This document shows positions 1-6,667 of a stretch of DNA of 8,731 bases, in pieces. Below the pieces are notes generated by a model. That model was given only the letters and a program-made list of their open reading frames with translations, had not been told where the DNA came from and did no database searches. Made by a program: the position numbers and the translations under genes. Source of the DNA: an uncultured Sulfurovum sp. GTDB taxonomy: Bacteria > Campylobacterota > Campylobacteria > Campylobacterales > Sulfurovaceae. Location of the stretch: the NCBI GenBank assembly GCA_947313765.1, contig CAMZNQ010000237.1, forward strand, positions 1 to 8,731, read 5' to 3'. Position 1 is the first letter of the stretch; the number at the start of each line of letters is the position of its first letter.

Positions 1-69
1 GTAAGTGCCGTGGTTCTAGCGTGTCACACTCTCGTTGATGGGTACAAAAGGGTAACGAATGAGAGATAA
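1..69 (+). CDS. C-terminal end of an unidentified upstream gene (partial)
   Basis: Frame 1 is open from the window edge to a TAA at 67-69 and encodes 22 residues ending GYKRVTNER; the other two + frames are closed early by stops. The next gene starts at 59 inside this frame, an 11-base overlap of the kind seen at most junctions here, which supports it being a real gene end. The fragment is too short to identify. Because a spanin-like pair follows at once, an endolysin or other lysis gene would fit the position, but nothing in the residues proves it. Confidence 0.5.
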   Translation, partial: VSAVVLACHTLVDGYKRVTNER

Positions 70-244
70 TATACAAATATTTTTGATTTTGATATTATCG
101 TTAGTGTCATTTGGATTATGGGAAGAGTTAAAAGAATTAGAAGCAGAGGAAGAAAGAATAAATAGGAGTATAGAAATTGAGAAAGATATTAATAGCAATG
201 ATGACAATAGCACCGTTTATAATTGGGTGTTCATCAAGAATTGA
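59..244 (+). CDS. Small membrane protein, candidate inner-membrane spanin (Rz-like)
   Basis: The 61-residue product has a short N-terminal stretch (MRDN), one hydrophobic segment at about residues 5-20, and then a highly charged, Glu-rich helical stretch (about 21-45) likely to form a coiled coil. An AAAAGGG at 46-52 lies 6 bases before the ATG. The next gene, a lipoprotein, starts inside it in another frame at 177. An anchored coiled-coil protein overlapped by a lipoprotein gene is the usual architecture of two-component spanins, which span the periplasm and disrupt the outer membrane in Gram-negative phage lysis. At 61 residues it is shorter than typical i-spanins, which usually exceed 100 residues, so it may be a minimal version or another small membrane protein. 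The role is inferred from topology and gene overlap, not from sequence similarity. Confidence 0.55.
   Translation: MRDNIQIFLILILSLVSFGLWEELKELEAEEERINRSIEIEKDINSNDDNSTVYNWVFIKN
164..168 (+). promoter_or_regulatory. Ribosome binding site fixing the TTG start of the lipoprotein gene
   Basis: AGGAG lies 8 bases before TTG at 177. The first in-frame ATG codons (198 and 201) would remove the basic n-region and most of the hydrophobic core of the signal peptide, so the TTG start is preferred. Confidence 0.65.
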
Positions 245-407
245 AAAACCCCACTTGCTACCAACAGATAGGATGGAGATAGAATTTGTGAAAAATGATA
301 AAAAATATTGTGCTAGTGGAGATGATATTATATCTCTATCCAATACAATAGAAAATCTTAGGGAAAATCAGAGACGACTAATAAGGGCAATAGATGAAAA
401 AAAATAG
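177..407 (+). CDS. Lipoprotein, candidate outer-membrane spanin (Rz1-like)
   Basis: The 76-residue product starts at a TTG with AGGAG 8 bases upstream. It has a lipoprotein signal: basic MRK, a hydrophobic core, and the lipobox IIGC with Cys18 as the predicted lipidated residue. Ser follows at +2 rather than Asp, so in a Gram-negative cell it would be expected to go to the outer membrane. The mature part is about 59 residues, with prolines near residues 25 and 29, a second cysteine (Cys45) in KYCASGDD, and a charged helical C-terminus (about 52-76). Its first 68 bases overlap the 59-244 gene in a different frame, as o-spanin genes commonly overlap i-spanin genes. Cys45 could allow a disulphide-linked dimer, as proposed for some spanins. 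Lipoprotein status is well supported; the spanin role is inferred from context. Confidence 0.6.
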   Translation: MRKILIAMMTIAPFIIGCSSRIEKPHLLPTDRMEIEFVKNDKKYCASGDDIISLSNTIENLRENQRRLIRAIDEKK

Positions 408-1284
408 AATATTAAGGGAAGATTCAGAATCGTTAGAGATTGAGATTATTTTCAATGTTAACAAAAATGGGCATGACTTTAACTATAAAAGATATGACCA
501 GAAACTTTACGAACAGATGATAAATGCCCCACAAACCCAAAGACGCATTAAGAACGGTTACGCTCTAGGTGGATATACTCATGAAGAGAGAAACCCACGA
601 AAAATGTATCAAGTGGACGGAACTGTATGCTTAAAAACCCTAAAGATGGAATATCTAGGAGATGGTAATGTTCTCCATGTTCAGCGAATCGTAAAAAATG
701 AAGTAGGAAAAGAAATAGCAATCCTTCTAAAAAATGGTGTGGGGGGTTTCTCCTCTGTACACCACCTAAAAACAAAAAAGTTTGCAGGTTTCGATTATGT
801 TCACTATCCCATGTTTGCAGGAAATAAGCTCGTTCACGATAACACGTGTCAAAATGGAGTGTGTGGGTTTGATATGGATAGCATTTTTACCAATGTAAAC
901 ATTGGAGTTGAAGCAGAGGCTAGAAAAAAAGGCTACTCTTTGGAAGTCAGTAAAGCCTTGACGAAACTTGAAGAGGGTGTTTTAAAAAACAGTCCTTACT
1001 TTCAAGATATGCAGAAAGCAAAATTAGAGATAGTATTACTAAAGAGAGAATTAGAGGAGCGAAATAGGAGGCATGAAGCCTATAAGAAAACCATAAAGAA
1101 ACATAAAAAAGCTCTAGGTTTATCTAAAAAATGGGAGATTAAAAGCCCTCAAAGTTACGATTTTAAAGAACTACAAGAGGAAATAAGCGAGGAATATAGA
1201 GAAATTAAAAAGGCATTAGAAAATGGTATACAATTCCAAAACAAAGCTACTACAACACGAAAACAAAAAATTCTCCTCGGTTGA
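394..1284 (+). CDS. Prohead maturation protease, T4 gp21/S80-like, with charged helical C-terminus
   Basis: The 296-residue product follows the layout of phage prohead proteases of the T4 gp21 kind, which cleave scaffold and capsid proteins during head maturation. Visible elements in order are an N-terminal NKNGHDFNYKRY (23-34), comparable to the NxNGRxYP motif; a histidine at 63 in GGYTHEE; a VDG-to-GDG strand region (about 74-92); Ser120-Ser121 in GGFSS, after a GKEIAILLKNGVG stretch; and FDYVHYPMFAG (133-143), comparable to the FDxVxxP motif. His63 and one of the two serines would be the catalytic pair. Residues about 205-285 are Lys/Glu-rich and probably coiled coil, like a scaffold. The ATG has AAGGG 6 bases upstream and overlaps the lipoprotein gene by 14 bases. 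The assignment rests on motif order, not on a search. A CQNGVC pair (152-157) is unexplained. Capsid and portal genes are not adjacent, which is unusual. Confidence 0.62.
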   Translation: MKKNRILREDSESLEIEIIFNVNKNGHDFNYKRYDQKLYEQMINAPQTQRRIKNGYALGGYTHEERNPRKMYQVDGTVCLKTLKMEYLGDGNVLHVQRIVKNEVGKEIAILLKNGVGGFSSVHHLKTKKFAGFDYVHYPMFAGNKLVHDNTCQNGVCGFDMDSIFTNVNIGVEAEARKKGYSLEVSKALTKLEEGVLKNSPYFQDMQKAKLEIVLLKRELEERNRRHEAYKKTIKKHKKALGLSKKWEIKSPQSYDFKELQEEISEEYREIKKALENGIQFQNKATTTRKQKILLG

Positions 1285-3325
1285 AGACCTCCAAGAGCTA
1301 AGGCAACAGCAGGAGCAGGAGAAGCAAACGGAACTATTGGAAAAGATTCTTAGAAAATCAAACTCTCCAATGTTGAAAATGAATCCTTTCTCTTTGTTAA
1401 AGGGAAAATTTAAACCCATGAACCTACTAAAAAAATTAGGCGTATTAGGGTTGTTCGCATCAGTTGCAAAAAACTTTAAGAAAAGTTCAGAGGATGTTGC
1501 TAACAGAGAGGGGAAATATATAGAAGAGTTGAGCCTTAGCGACAATATAGAAGCAATGGTTTCTAGTGTTGGTGTATCTATAGGTGCAATTTTTGGAATC
1601 AGTGAAGAGACAGTGAGAGATGGTATTCATGACCTAAGAGAGAAAGCATCAAAAATAAGTGATAACTTTATTGAAAATACAGGTAGTTTTGGTAAAGCAA
1701 TGGATTCTTTTTTCTCTTCACTCAATAAAATGGGTGGAGATTTTTTTAATGGGCTTAATGATAGAATTTCCAAAAGTACCGATGTATTTATGGAGCAAAC
1801 AGCCGAGCATAAAGAATTTATAAAGGTTGTTGAAAAGGTAAAGGAGCTTAAAGGCTCAAAAGGTTTTATCGCAAAAAAGGATGAGAGAAAATATAAAGCT
1901 TTACTATCAAGAGGTTCAGTTATTGCAAAATCTCTTAAAAAAGATGATAACTTTATGTCACGTAGTGGATATGCTAAAGAAATTTCCAACTTTACAGATT
2001 CAAAGAAAATTAAATATAACAAATTAGAAGAGTTTAATAGTCGAGATAGAGAATCAAAAAGTATCTTCAATTGGATAAAAGGAAAAATTGGAATGGACAC
2101 AGTAGGTAAACTTTCAAATGTAGAAAGAGAAAAATATGATAAAGATGTGGTAGCCTATGTTGAATCTCTTCAACAGAACGGCGAGGTGGTATCATCAAAG
2201 TACAAAAATGAATACTTAAGGATAAAAGAATTAGAGAAAGAAAAACTTTTAGCTCAAAAAAAAGAGTTTGAATTAAAAAATAAAGAGTTTGCCCTTTTAG
2301 AAAAATCTCTTTTATTGAACCAAGAGTTTTTAAAGAAAGATTTTAAGAATAGAGATACATATATAGCAAATATAGAATTAATCAAAAGGAAATTATCGAA
2401 ATTTCCAAACAAACCATCAAATATAAGTGATAAGAAAATAAGAAAATTGGATTTACAGATGTCAACAGCAAAAAAGTATACCTCAACTAAAAAGAGATAC
2501 CCACGGCGTACCTATAGGGGCAAAAAGAGGGGAAAAATATCTAAGAGACAGCAAAATTTCAACTTACTAGAACGAAATGCTACCATAATAGCCGAAGAGC
2601 TAGGAGTTGACCCCAGAGCTATTCTTGCACAACAGATTCAAGAAAACGGATGGACAAAAAAGAAGTTGACAGGAAAGAATAATTACTTCAATATCAAAGC
2701 CGACAGCCGATGGAAAGGGAAAAAGTCGAAACATAGAGTGTGGGAGATAAGACACGGAAAAAAAGTATGGGAGGATGCGTGGTTTAGGGATTATGATGAC
2801 CCTACACAGTCAGCCAGAGATTACGCCTCTTTCCTTAAAAAGAATAAGAGGTATTCAAAGGCACTAGGCAGGGCTAAAAAGGGAGCTACAGGAGAGGAAT
2901 TTATTGATGAGGTGGCAAAGGCAGGGTATGCCACCGACCCAAATTATGCAAAAAACATCAAAAAAATTATGCACGGTAGAACATTTAGGAGGCTTTATAA
3001 GGAGTCGCAATATCAAGACGCACCAAAAACAGTTACTCCACCAAAACCTATTAGACCACCAAAACCTATTACGCCACCTAAACCAATTACGCCAAAAAAA
3101 CTTGATATCTCTCAACCAAAAGCTAAAGATTCAGACACCAACACAAAAACAATAAAAGAGTTAGCCGAAGCAATCAAGGCACAGCAGGGAGTAAAAGAGA
3201 GTGGTAATAGCGATACCACTACAAATTCAGAACAAAAAACGATTATTACTAATAACCATAATAATAATAATAGTATTTTGGTTGATTTTAAGCCATCAAA
3301 TCAATCATTAGAGGAGTTGAAGTGA
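1223..3325 (+). CDS. Tape-measure-like tail protein with C-terminal GH73 glucosaminidase domain
   Basis: The 700-residue product begins with a Gln/Glu-rich helix (about 18-45) and has hydrophobic stretches at about 67-84 and 112-127. It continues with long charged helices (about 320-395, probably coiled coil), a very basic linker (about 420-445), and a GH73/FlgJ-type N-acetylglucosaminidase domain (about 448-592). That domain shows the AQQIQENGW motif, with Glu474 as the likely catalytic acid, then GKNNYFNIKA, FRDYDDPTQSARDYASFL and AGYATDPNYAKNI, all typical of the family. A proline repeat and an Asn-rich tail follow. GH73 enzymes cut peptidoglycan glycan chains. Lying just upstream of the gp25-like gene, it is probably a tape measure or tail lysin that opens the cell wall during DNA entry. 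The start has AAAAAGG 9 bases upstream and a 62-base overlap with the protease gene; the next in-frame start (TTG at 1337) has no good ribosome site. The domain is secure; the tape-measure role is inferred. Confidence 0.8.
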   Translation: MVYNSKTKLLQHENKKFSSVEDLQELRQQQEQEKQTELLEKILRKSNSPMLKMNPFSLLKGKFKPMNLLKKLGVLGLFASVAKNFKKSSEDVANREGKYIEELSLSDNIEAMVSSVGVSIGAIFGISEETVRDGIHDLREKASKISDNFIENTGSFGKAMDSFFSSLNKMGGDFFNGLNDRISKSTDVFMEQTAEHKEFIKVVEKVKELKGSKGFIAKKDERKYKALLSRGSVIAKSLKKDDNFMSRSGYAKEISNFTDSKKIKYNKLEEFNSRDRESKSIFNWIKGKIGMDTVGKLSNVEREKYDKDVVAYVESLQQNGEVVSSKYKNEYLRIKELEKEKLLAQKKEFELKNKEFALLEKSLLLNQEFLKKDFKNRDTYIANIELIKRKLSKFPNKPSNISDKKIRKLDLQMSTAKKYTSTKKRYPRRTYRGKKRGKISKRQQNFNLLERNATIIAEELGVDPRAILAQQIQENGWTKKKLTGKNNYFNIKADSRWKGKKSKHRVWEIRHGKKVWEDAWFRDYDDPTQSARDYASFLKKNKRYSKALGRAKKGATGEEFIDEVAKAGYATDPNYAKNIKKIMHGRTFRRLYKESQYQDAPKTVTPPKPIRPPKPITPPKPITPKKLDISQPKAKDSDTNTKTIKELAEAIKAQQGVKESGNSDTTTNSEQKTIITNNHNNNNSILVDFKPSNQSLEELK
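3035..3094 (+). repeat. 18-bp tandem repeat encoding (T/R)PPKPI
   Basis: Three 18-bp units (3035-3052, 3053-3070, 3071-3088) plus a partial TP encode TPPKPI, RPPKPI and TPPKPI inside the 700-residue tail protein, directly after its GH73 domain. The differences include synonymous changes (CCA to CCT, CCT to CCA), so the repeat is probably kept at protein level as a stiff proline-rich linker. It lets an out-of-frame + reading frame and a minus-strand Trp/Phe-rich frame stay open, and neither of those is a gene. Confidence 0.85.
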
Positions 3326-3633
3326 ATATTCTAAGACAGCATCAAAAAATATCTCTGTTAACGAATAGAGATATAATAAATTTATGGCTAGTGTCGCCCT
3401 CTGGACTGTTTAAATTCAGTGAATGGGGTGTACCAATGGCTAGAAACCTATTTAAAAACAGAACAACTCTTTCTCTCTCTCTAATTTTTGATAAAATAGT
3501 TAAAGATTTAGGAGTAGAGATTGCTAAAGATATAACGGAGATTTCTTATCTTTCTGAAAATGATGACTCTGTATCTCTTGAAGTGAAATATAGAGGCGAC
3601 TATATAGTAGGAAAGGATATAACCTATGATTGA
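3322..3633 (+). CDS. Baseplate wedge protein, gp25/gpW-like
   Basis: The 103-residue product fits the compact GPW/gp25 fold family (T4 gp25, P2 gpW, Mu gp46), which forms the inner baseplate wedge and helps start sheath assembly. It has SPSGLFKFSEWGVPMARNLF, matching the family pattern of a TxxGE-like turn, a hydrophobic-x-x-x-G-x-x-hydrophobic segment and an LF. A helical stretch, an EIAKDITEI segment and two final strands (VSLEVKYRG, YIVGK) follow. It starts at GTG, with GAGGAG 5 bases upstream, and the GTG overlaps the TGA of the preceding gene (GTGA). It lies directly before a J-like baseplate gene, the arrangement seen in P2-like and T4-like tails. Sequence divergence is high, so the call leans on both pattern and position. 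Confidence 0.65.
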   Translation: MNILRQHQKISLLTNRDIINLWLVSPSGLFKFSEWGVPMARNLFKNRTTLSLSLIFDKIVKDLGVEIAKDITEISYLSENDDSVSLEVKYRGDYIVGKDITYD

Positions 3634-4990
3634 ACAAGTTAATCCAAGTGATTTTTTCAATAACATTATTTTTAGTGAGTTTCCACTTGCAAAAAATGAT
3701 TATGGGGTAGCTATTCTTGCAAAAGATTTAGAATTTAAGATTTCAGAAGCCAATAAAGATATTGATGACAGAATAGCCCAGATTTACAGCCCCACGGAGG
3801 AATCCGTTCTTCTATCCTATCTAGCATACAAGACAGGGTACGTGAGGTTTAAAAAATCTATTACAATATCTTTTGTGATGACCTCAACCACAGATTTAAA
3901 TATTGAAAAAGATGAAATTTTAGGAGATGGAAACTTTATTTATTATGTGGACGGTTTTGTATATGTCAAAGCAGGTGTACCAACACTTGTTACGGCGACT
4001 TTAAAGGAAGTAGAGAAGAAAGAGGTAGCCATTAGTAATGGTTCAATTTTTTCTCATGTTCCCCTTGATGATGTAACCTATAAAGAATGTACTTCTATTA
4101 GGGTACTTAGAGATAATAAAGAACTGCTTTATTCTCAAAATTTTGTATCTCTAAAAAGTCATTACTCTATAGAGTTTTTAGCAGATTCAAAAATACAAAT
4201 TGTTTTTAAATTGTCAGAGAAACCAACAGATGATTTGGTTCGCATTGGAGACGTGGTAACCATTGAGTACGCCACAGCCCCAGACGTTACGAACCCACCT
4301 TTAGGGGTGTCTTTTTTAAATATGAGCCTTGATTTAAATAGCGTGATAGAAGATGTAGCACTAGTTAGCCATTATACCCCACCATTGAGCATAGAAGAGA
4401 TGAAATATCTCGTTATGTTCAATAGAAAGAATTTAGGAGATTTAGCCCTCAATGAAGATTTTCGCCAATTGTTTTTAGCGTTGACTCCAAACGTTCCATA
4501 TCTGAAAGTGTGGCAACAGAGAGAAGAAGCTAGAATAGAGGGGTTTCGGTGTAGGGATATAAATAGGGTTTTTGTTTGTTATCTAAAGGAGGATAAAACG
4601 GATAATGACCCTATCGTTAATAAATTTTTGAGGGATTCATTTTACTCTCATATATATGGCAGGTACTTAGAAATACGGAAAACCACGATTATTGATTTAT
4701 ATGTCAATATTAACATAACCACCAATGATATATTTAATCCAAGAATAGAGGAAGATATCATTAAGTCCCTCGCAGGGGTGTATAACAATGTTGATGTTGT
4801 GATTTCAAAAACAATAGTAGTAGATAGAGTGATGCAAGTACTAAGAGAAAATCTAAAACTTTACGAGGTTGATATTTCTCTTTCTTCATTAGGGACTTAC
4901 GCCCCATCTATCATGTACGACTTGAAGAGAGCTAATGTTGATATTAAATTTTTTGCATTCGAAACAGAGGATAGGAGAACTATAAGATGA
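3626..4990 (+). CDS. Baseplate J/gp6-like protein
   Basis: The 454-residue product has the size and layout of Baseplate_J proteins (P2 gpJ, Mu gp47, T4 gp6), which build the baseplate wedges around the tail hub. An N-terminal helical part contains SPTEESVLLSYLAYKTGYVR (about 51-70), where the family has its helical segment before the first beta domain. Next comes beta-rich sequence with IEKDEILGDGNFIYYVDG, which resembles the family's Ip-Gt-v strand region. The C-terminal half has EEMKYLVMFNRKNLGDLALNEDF-type helical sequence followed by an alpha/beta domain with DLYVNINIT, as in gp6-like proteins. Its ATG has AAAGGA 8 bases upstream and overlaps the gp25-like gene by 8 bases; its TGA overlaps the next ATG (ATGA). 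The gp25-J order supports the call. No exact family search was possible. Confidence 0.7.
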   Translation: MIEQVNPSDFFNNIIFSEFPLAKNDYGVAILAKDLEFKISEANKDIDDRIAQIYSPTEESVLLSYLAYKTGYVRFKKSITISFVMTSTTDLNIEKDEILGDGNFIYYVDGFVYVKAGVPTLVTATLKEVEKKEVAISNGSIFSHVPLDDVTYKECTSIRVLRDNKELLYSQNFVSLKSHYSIEFLADSKIQIVFKLSEKPTDDLVRIGDVVTIEYATAPDVTNPPLGVSFLNMSLDLNSVIEDVALVSHYTPPLSIEEMKYLVMFNRKNLGDLALNEDFRQLFLALTPNVPYLKVWQQREEARIEGFRCRDINRVFVCYLKEDKTDNDPIVNKFLRDSFYSHIYGRYLEIRKTTIIDLYVNINITTNDIFNPRIEEDIIKSLAGVYNNVDVVISKTIVVDRVMQVLRENLKLYEVDISLSSLGTYAPSIMYDLKRANVDIKFFAFETEDRRTIR

Positions 4991-5592
4991 GAGATAATCT
5001 TTTTAGAACGGTTGATTCCCCTTTTGTGGAGATAAACACCGTAATTGATGCGTATGATAAGGCGATAGATGAATACCTTGATTATGATGTGTACAAAACA
5101 ATATTTCCTATTTTAAGTACAGCCGAGATAGATGGGGATAATCCATTTTTTCTATCAAACAATATTACTTTGTCAAGAAAAGATTTATCATCCGATGAGT
5201 TTAAAACTATATCTTATCTTGCTATATGGGAGAAAGAGAAGATAAAATACAACCCAAAACGAATCATCCAATACATGCGTATGCTAGGGTATACAATAGA
5301 GGATGAAGATGTATTTACAATTGTGCTAGAAGATAGCCACTCCTCATTGACTAAAGAAGAGTGTGATAGGTACGCAATCATAACAGAGGTAAACGACCCA
5401 AATAATAATTCAATGGCGTTTGAGGACTACCTTGAATACTTACAATCATTTGAAGCGTATGATAGGATTCATTGTCGTGTGGGTGTGAATTGCCCTACTG
5501 TTCAAAAAGTTTCTAATTCAATAGGTGCTATAGCCACGCTACCAAACATTGACGGACTTGATTTTTATAAGCTAGAGGGAAATATGAAATGA
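4987..5592 (+). CDS. Tail protein at the gpI position, with C-terminal DGxDFYKxEGNxK motif
   Basis: The 201-residue product is mostly helical at the N-terminus, with many aromatic and acidic residues and YLAIWEKEKIKYNPKRIIQY (about 78-97). It ends in ATLPNIDGLDFYKLEGNMK. It follows the J-like gene with an ATGA overlap and AGGAG 9 bases upstream. This is where P2-like and Mu-like phages encode gpI/gp48, the protein joining baseplate and tail fibres, and the length suits that family. I cannot recognise the family from residues alone. The last 19 residues match the end of the next gene's product at 13 positions, with most base differences silent, so the ending is selected as protein. The GAGGGA inside the codons for the EGN residues also serves as the ribosome site of the next gene. 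Confidence 0.5.
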   Translation: MRDNLFRTVDSPFVEINTVIDAYDKAIDEYLDYDVYKTIFPILSTAEIDGDNPFFLSNNITLSRKDLSSDEFKTISYLAIWEKEKIKYNPKRIIQYMRMLGYTIEDEDVFTIVLEDSHSSLTKEECDRYAIITEVNDPNNNSMAFEDYLEYLQSFEAYDRIHCRVGVNCPTVQKVSNSIGAIATLPNIDGLDFYKLEGNMK

Positions 5593-5897
5593 TTATTACA
5601 AATTGCTTGATAATAAGAGATATGAGTTCCAACAATTTAGAAAAAACAGTTACGGATTTAATTACAAAAGACCTCTGGAGTGAGTGGATAAGTACTCGAT
5701 ATATGCTTAGAATTGTTACGCCACCAATTGTTAAGGTGGGAGTTACGGTTGCATATTATACGCCAGATGAGGTTACGGCTTATGCTACCTCTCATGTTGC
5801 AGGTGTAGGATATGTAGAAAATGCCCCTACCATTGAAGCAACTACCCCATACACAGATGGGTTTGATTTCTATAAATTTGAGGGGAACTTAAAATAA
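5589..5897 (+). CDS. Small tail-associated protein sharing the DGxDFYKxEGNxK C-terminus
   Basis: The 102-residue product is not recognised. It has a helical N-terminal half with WSEWISTRY (about 36-44), then a beta-prone stretch rich in Val, Thr and Tyr (VKVGVTVAYYTPDEVTAYA), and ends ATTPYTDGFDFYKFEGNLK. Its last 19 residues match the end of the upstream 201-residue protein at 13 positions. Both proteins also have a VGV segment before the motif, so this may be a shortened paralogue of its C-terminal domain. The ATG overlaps the upstream TGA (ATGA), with GAGGGA 8 bases before it, and its TAA overlaps the next ATG (TAATG), so expression is coupled to the baseplate operon. A part at the baseplate-fibre junction is an inference from position only; no tail fibre or fibre-assembly gene was seen. 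Confidence 0.55.
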   Translation: MIITNCLIIRDMSSNNLEKTVTDLITKDLWSEWISTRYMLRIVTPPIVKVGVTVAYYTPDEVTAYATSHVAGVGYVENAPTIEATTPYTDGFDFYKFEGNLK

Positions 5898-6667
5898 TGG
5901 GAAATGGAGTATTGGAAGATTTTACAATAGAAGAAAAGGTAATGAGTAGAATAAATTCTAAACACTCCAGTATCAAAAGAACCGACAATGGCGATTTTTT
6001 GAGCTATATCTTTGGAAGAGATTCTTTTTCAATCTCAACAGATGAAGAAATAAATTTAATTTCAGATTTTTTAATAAACCAAGATATGAGCCTTAAGAAA
6101 CTAGATTTGATTATGGTTCAATATGGAATCAAAAATAATTCAGAAATTGTTAGAATGATGACAAATATTTTAGAATCCAATGGTTTTGTCATAAGTAAAA
6201 ATGGAGAAGCCACAAAAATTATTAATTTAGGAAATATACAGAGTGTCGAGGGTTTGGACTCCTCTTTTCTAAAAAAAATAAATGAGATAAAAAGAGGTGG
6301 TAGGGTATCAAACTCTGAATTAATGGGATATCTGGAACAGATTCGGCTAGTTTTGATAGCCAAAGCTTCAGGGAAAATAGAGAAGAGAAAAACAAGAACA
6401 ACCTATTCGGCGATTACGGATAGATACGGTATTGTACGCAAAAAAGAAGCTTTAACTATCGTTGAAGAGGTCGAAAATCATCTCCCAAGTGAGGCTACTT
6501 TGTCACACATAGAGCATGTATCAACTATGATTTTAGATTTGGAGTTAGAAGTGTCTAAGTCCTTTATGAGCGAGGAAGAACTTGACGAGATATATAGAAA
6601 GAGTAGGGAAAGAGCAATGGAGCAAAAAAGGAGAGTCCTTGAAGATTCAGAGCGATTCACTAAATAG
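5897..6667 (+). CDS. Unknown protein upstream of terL, candidate small terminase by position
   Basis: The 256-residue product is predominantly helical. Residues about 50-100 contain several short helices (LISDFLINQDMSLKKLDLIM, then NNSEIVRMMTNILESNGFVI) that could form a helix-turn-helix-like fold. A basic patch KIEKRKTRTTYSAI (about 160-173) is followed by an acidic, charged coiled-coil C-terminus (about 195-250). DNA-binding segment, basic region and helical oligomerisation segment fit the general design of small terminases. The gene ends inside the start of terL (29-base overlap), the usual place for terS. No residue motif confirms this, and it could equally be a structural or chaperone protein. 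The start overlaps the preceding stop (TAATG), with GAGGGG 11 bases upstream. Confidence 0.5.
   Translation: MGNGVLEDFTIEEKVMSRINSKHSSIKRTDNGDFLSYIFGRDSFSISTDEEINLISDFLINQDMSLKKLDLIMVQYGIKNNSEIVRMMTNILESNGFVISKNGEATKIINLGNIQSVEGLDSSFLKKINEIKRGGRVSNSELMGYLEQIRLVLIAKASGKIEKRKTRTTYSAITDRYGIVRKKEALTIVEEVENHLPSEATLSHIEHVSTMILDLELEVSKSFMSEEELDEIYRKSRERAMEQKRRVLEDSERFTK
6628..6633 (+). promoter_or_regulatory. Strong ribosome binding site fixing the TTG start of terL
   Basis: AAGGAG lies 5 bases before TTG at 6639. The longer reading frame begins at another TTG (6582), which lacks such a site and would lie deep within the preceding gene. The first in-frame ATG (6711) would cut into the conserved N-terminal part. 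TTG at 6639 is therefore preferred, giving a 29-base overlap with the previous gene. Confidence 0.75.

Noticed and set aside
16..343. Two minus-strand open frames (16-213 and 137-343)
   Set aside because: They lie opposite the two small lysis-type genes, lack ribosome sites, and their Ser/Ile-rich composition is what the opposite strand of A+T-rich coding sequence gives.
397..404. Run of eight A at the lipoprotein-protease junction, considered as a frameshift site
   Set aside because: Both genes have their own start and stop there and a good ribosome site precedes the ATG at 394; no benefit of a fused product is evident.
736..765. Possible hairpin GGTGT...ACACC in the protease gene
   Set aside because: The stem is short, needs a G-U pair and lies within conserved coding sequence with no following T run, so it is not a terminator.
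548..775. Minus-strand open frame rich in His, Phe and Arg
   Set aside because: It lies opposite the protease core, whose + strand motifs are clear, and has no ribosome site.
1216..2100. Minus-strand open frames (1216-1545 and 1627-2100)
   Set aside because: They mirror the tape-measure-like gene; the Ser/Leu/Phe-rich products reflect Lys/Glu-rich helices on the coding strand.
2864..3155. Open frames on both strands, one with Trp-Phe-Trp repeats and one Gln/Leu-rich
   Set aside because: Both are out-of-frame readings of the 18-bp proline repeat and flanking GH73 sequence.
59..4998. Same 12 bases ATGAGAGATAAT at the starts of the 59 and 4987 genes
   Set aside because: The match ends after the fourth codon, the upstream bases differ and the proteins are unrelated, so it is probably chance in A-rich start regions.
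6118..6660. Minus-strand open frames (6118-6363 and 6478-6660)
   Set aside because: They are shadows of the 256-residue gene, with no start signals.
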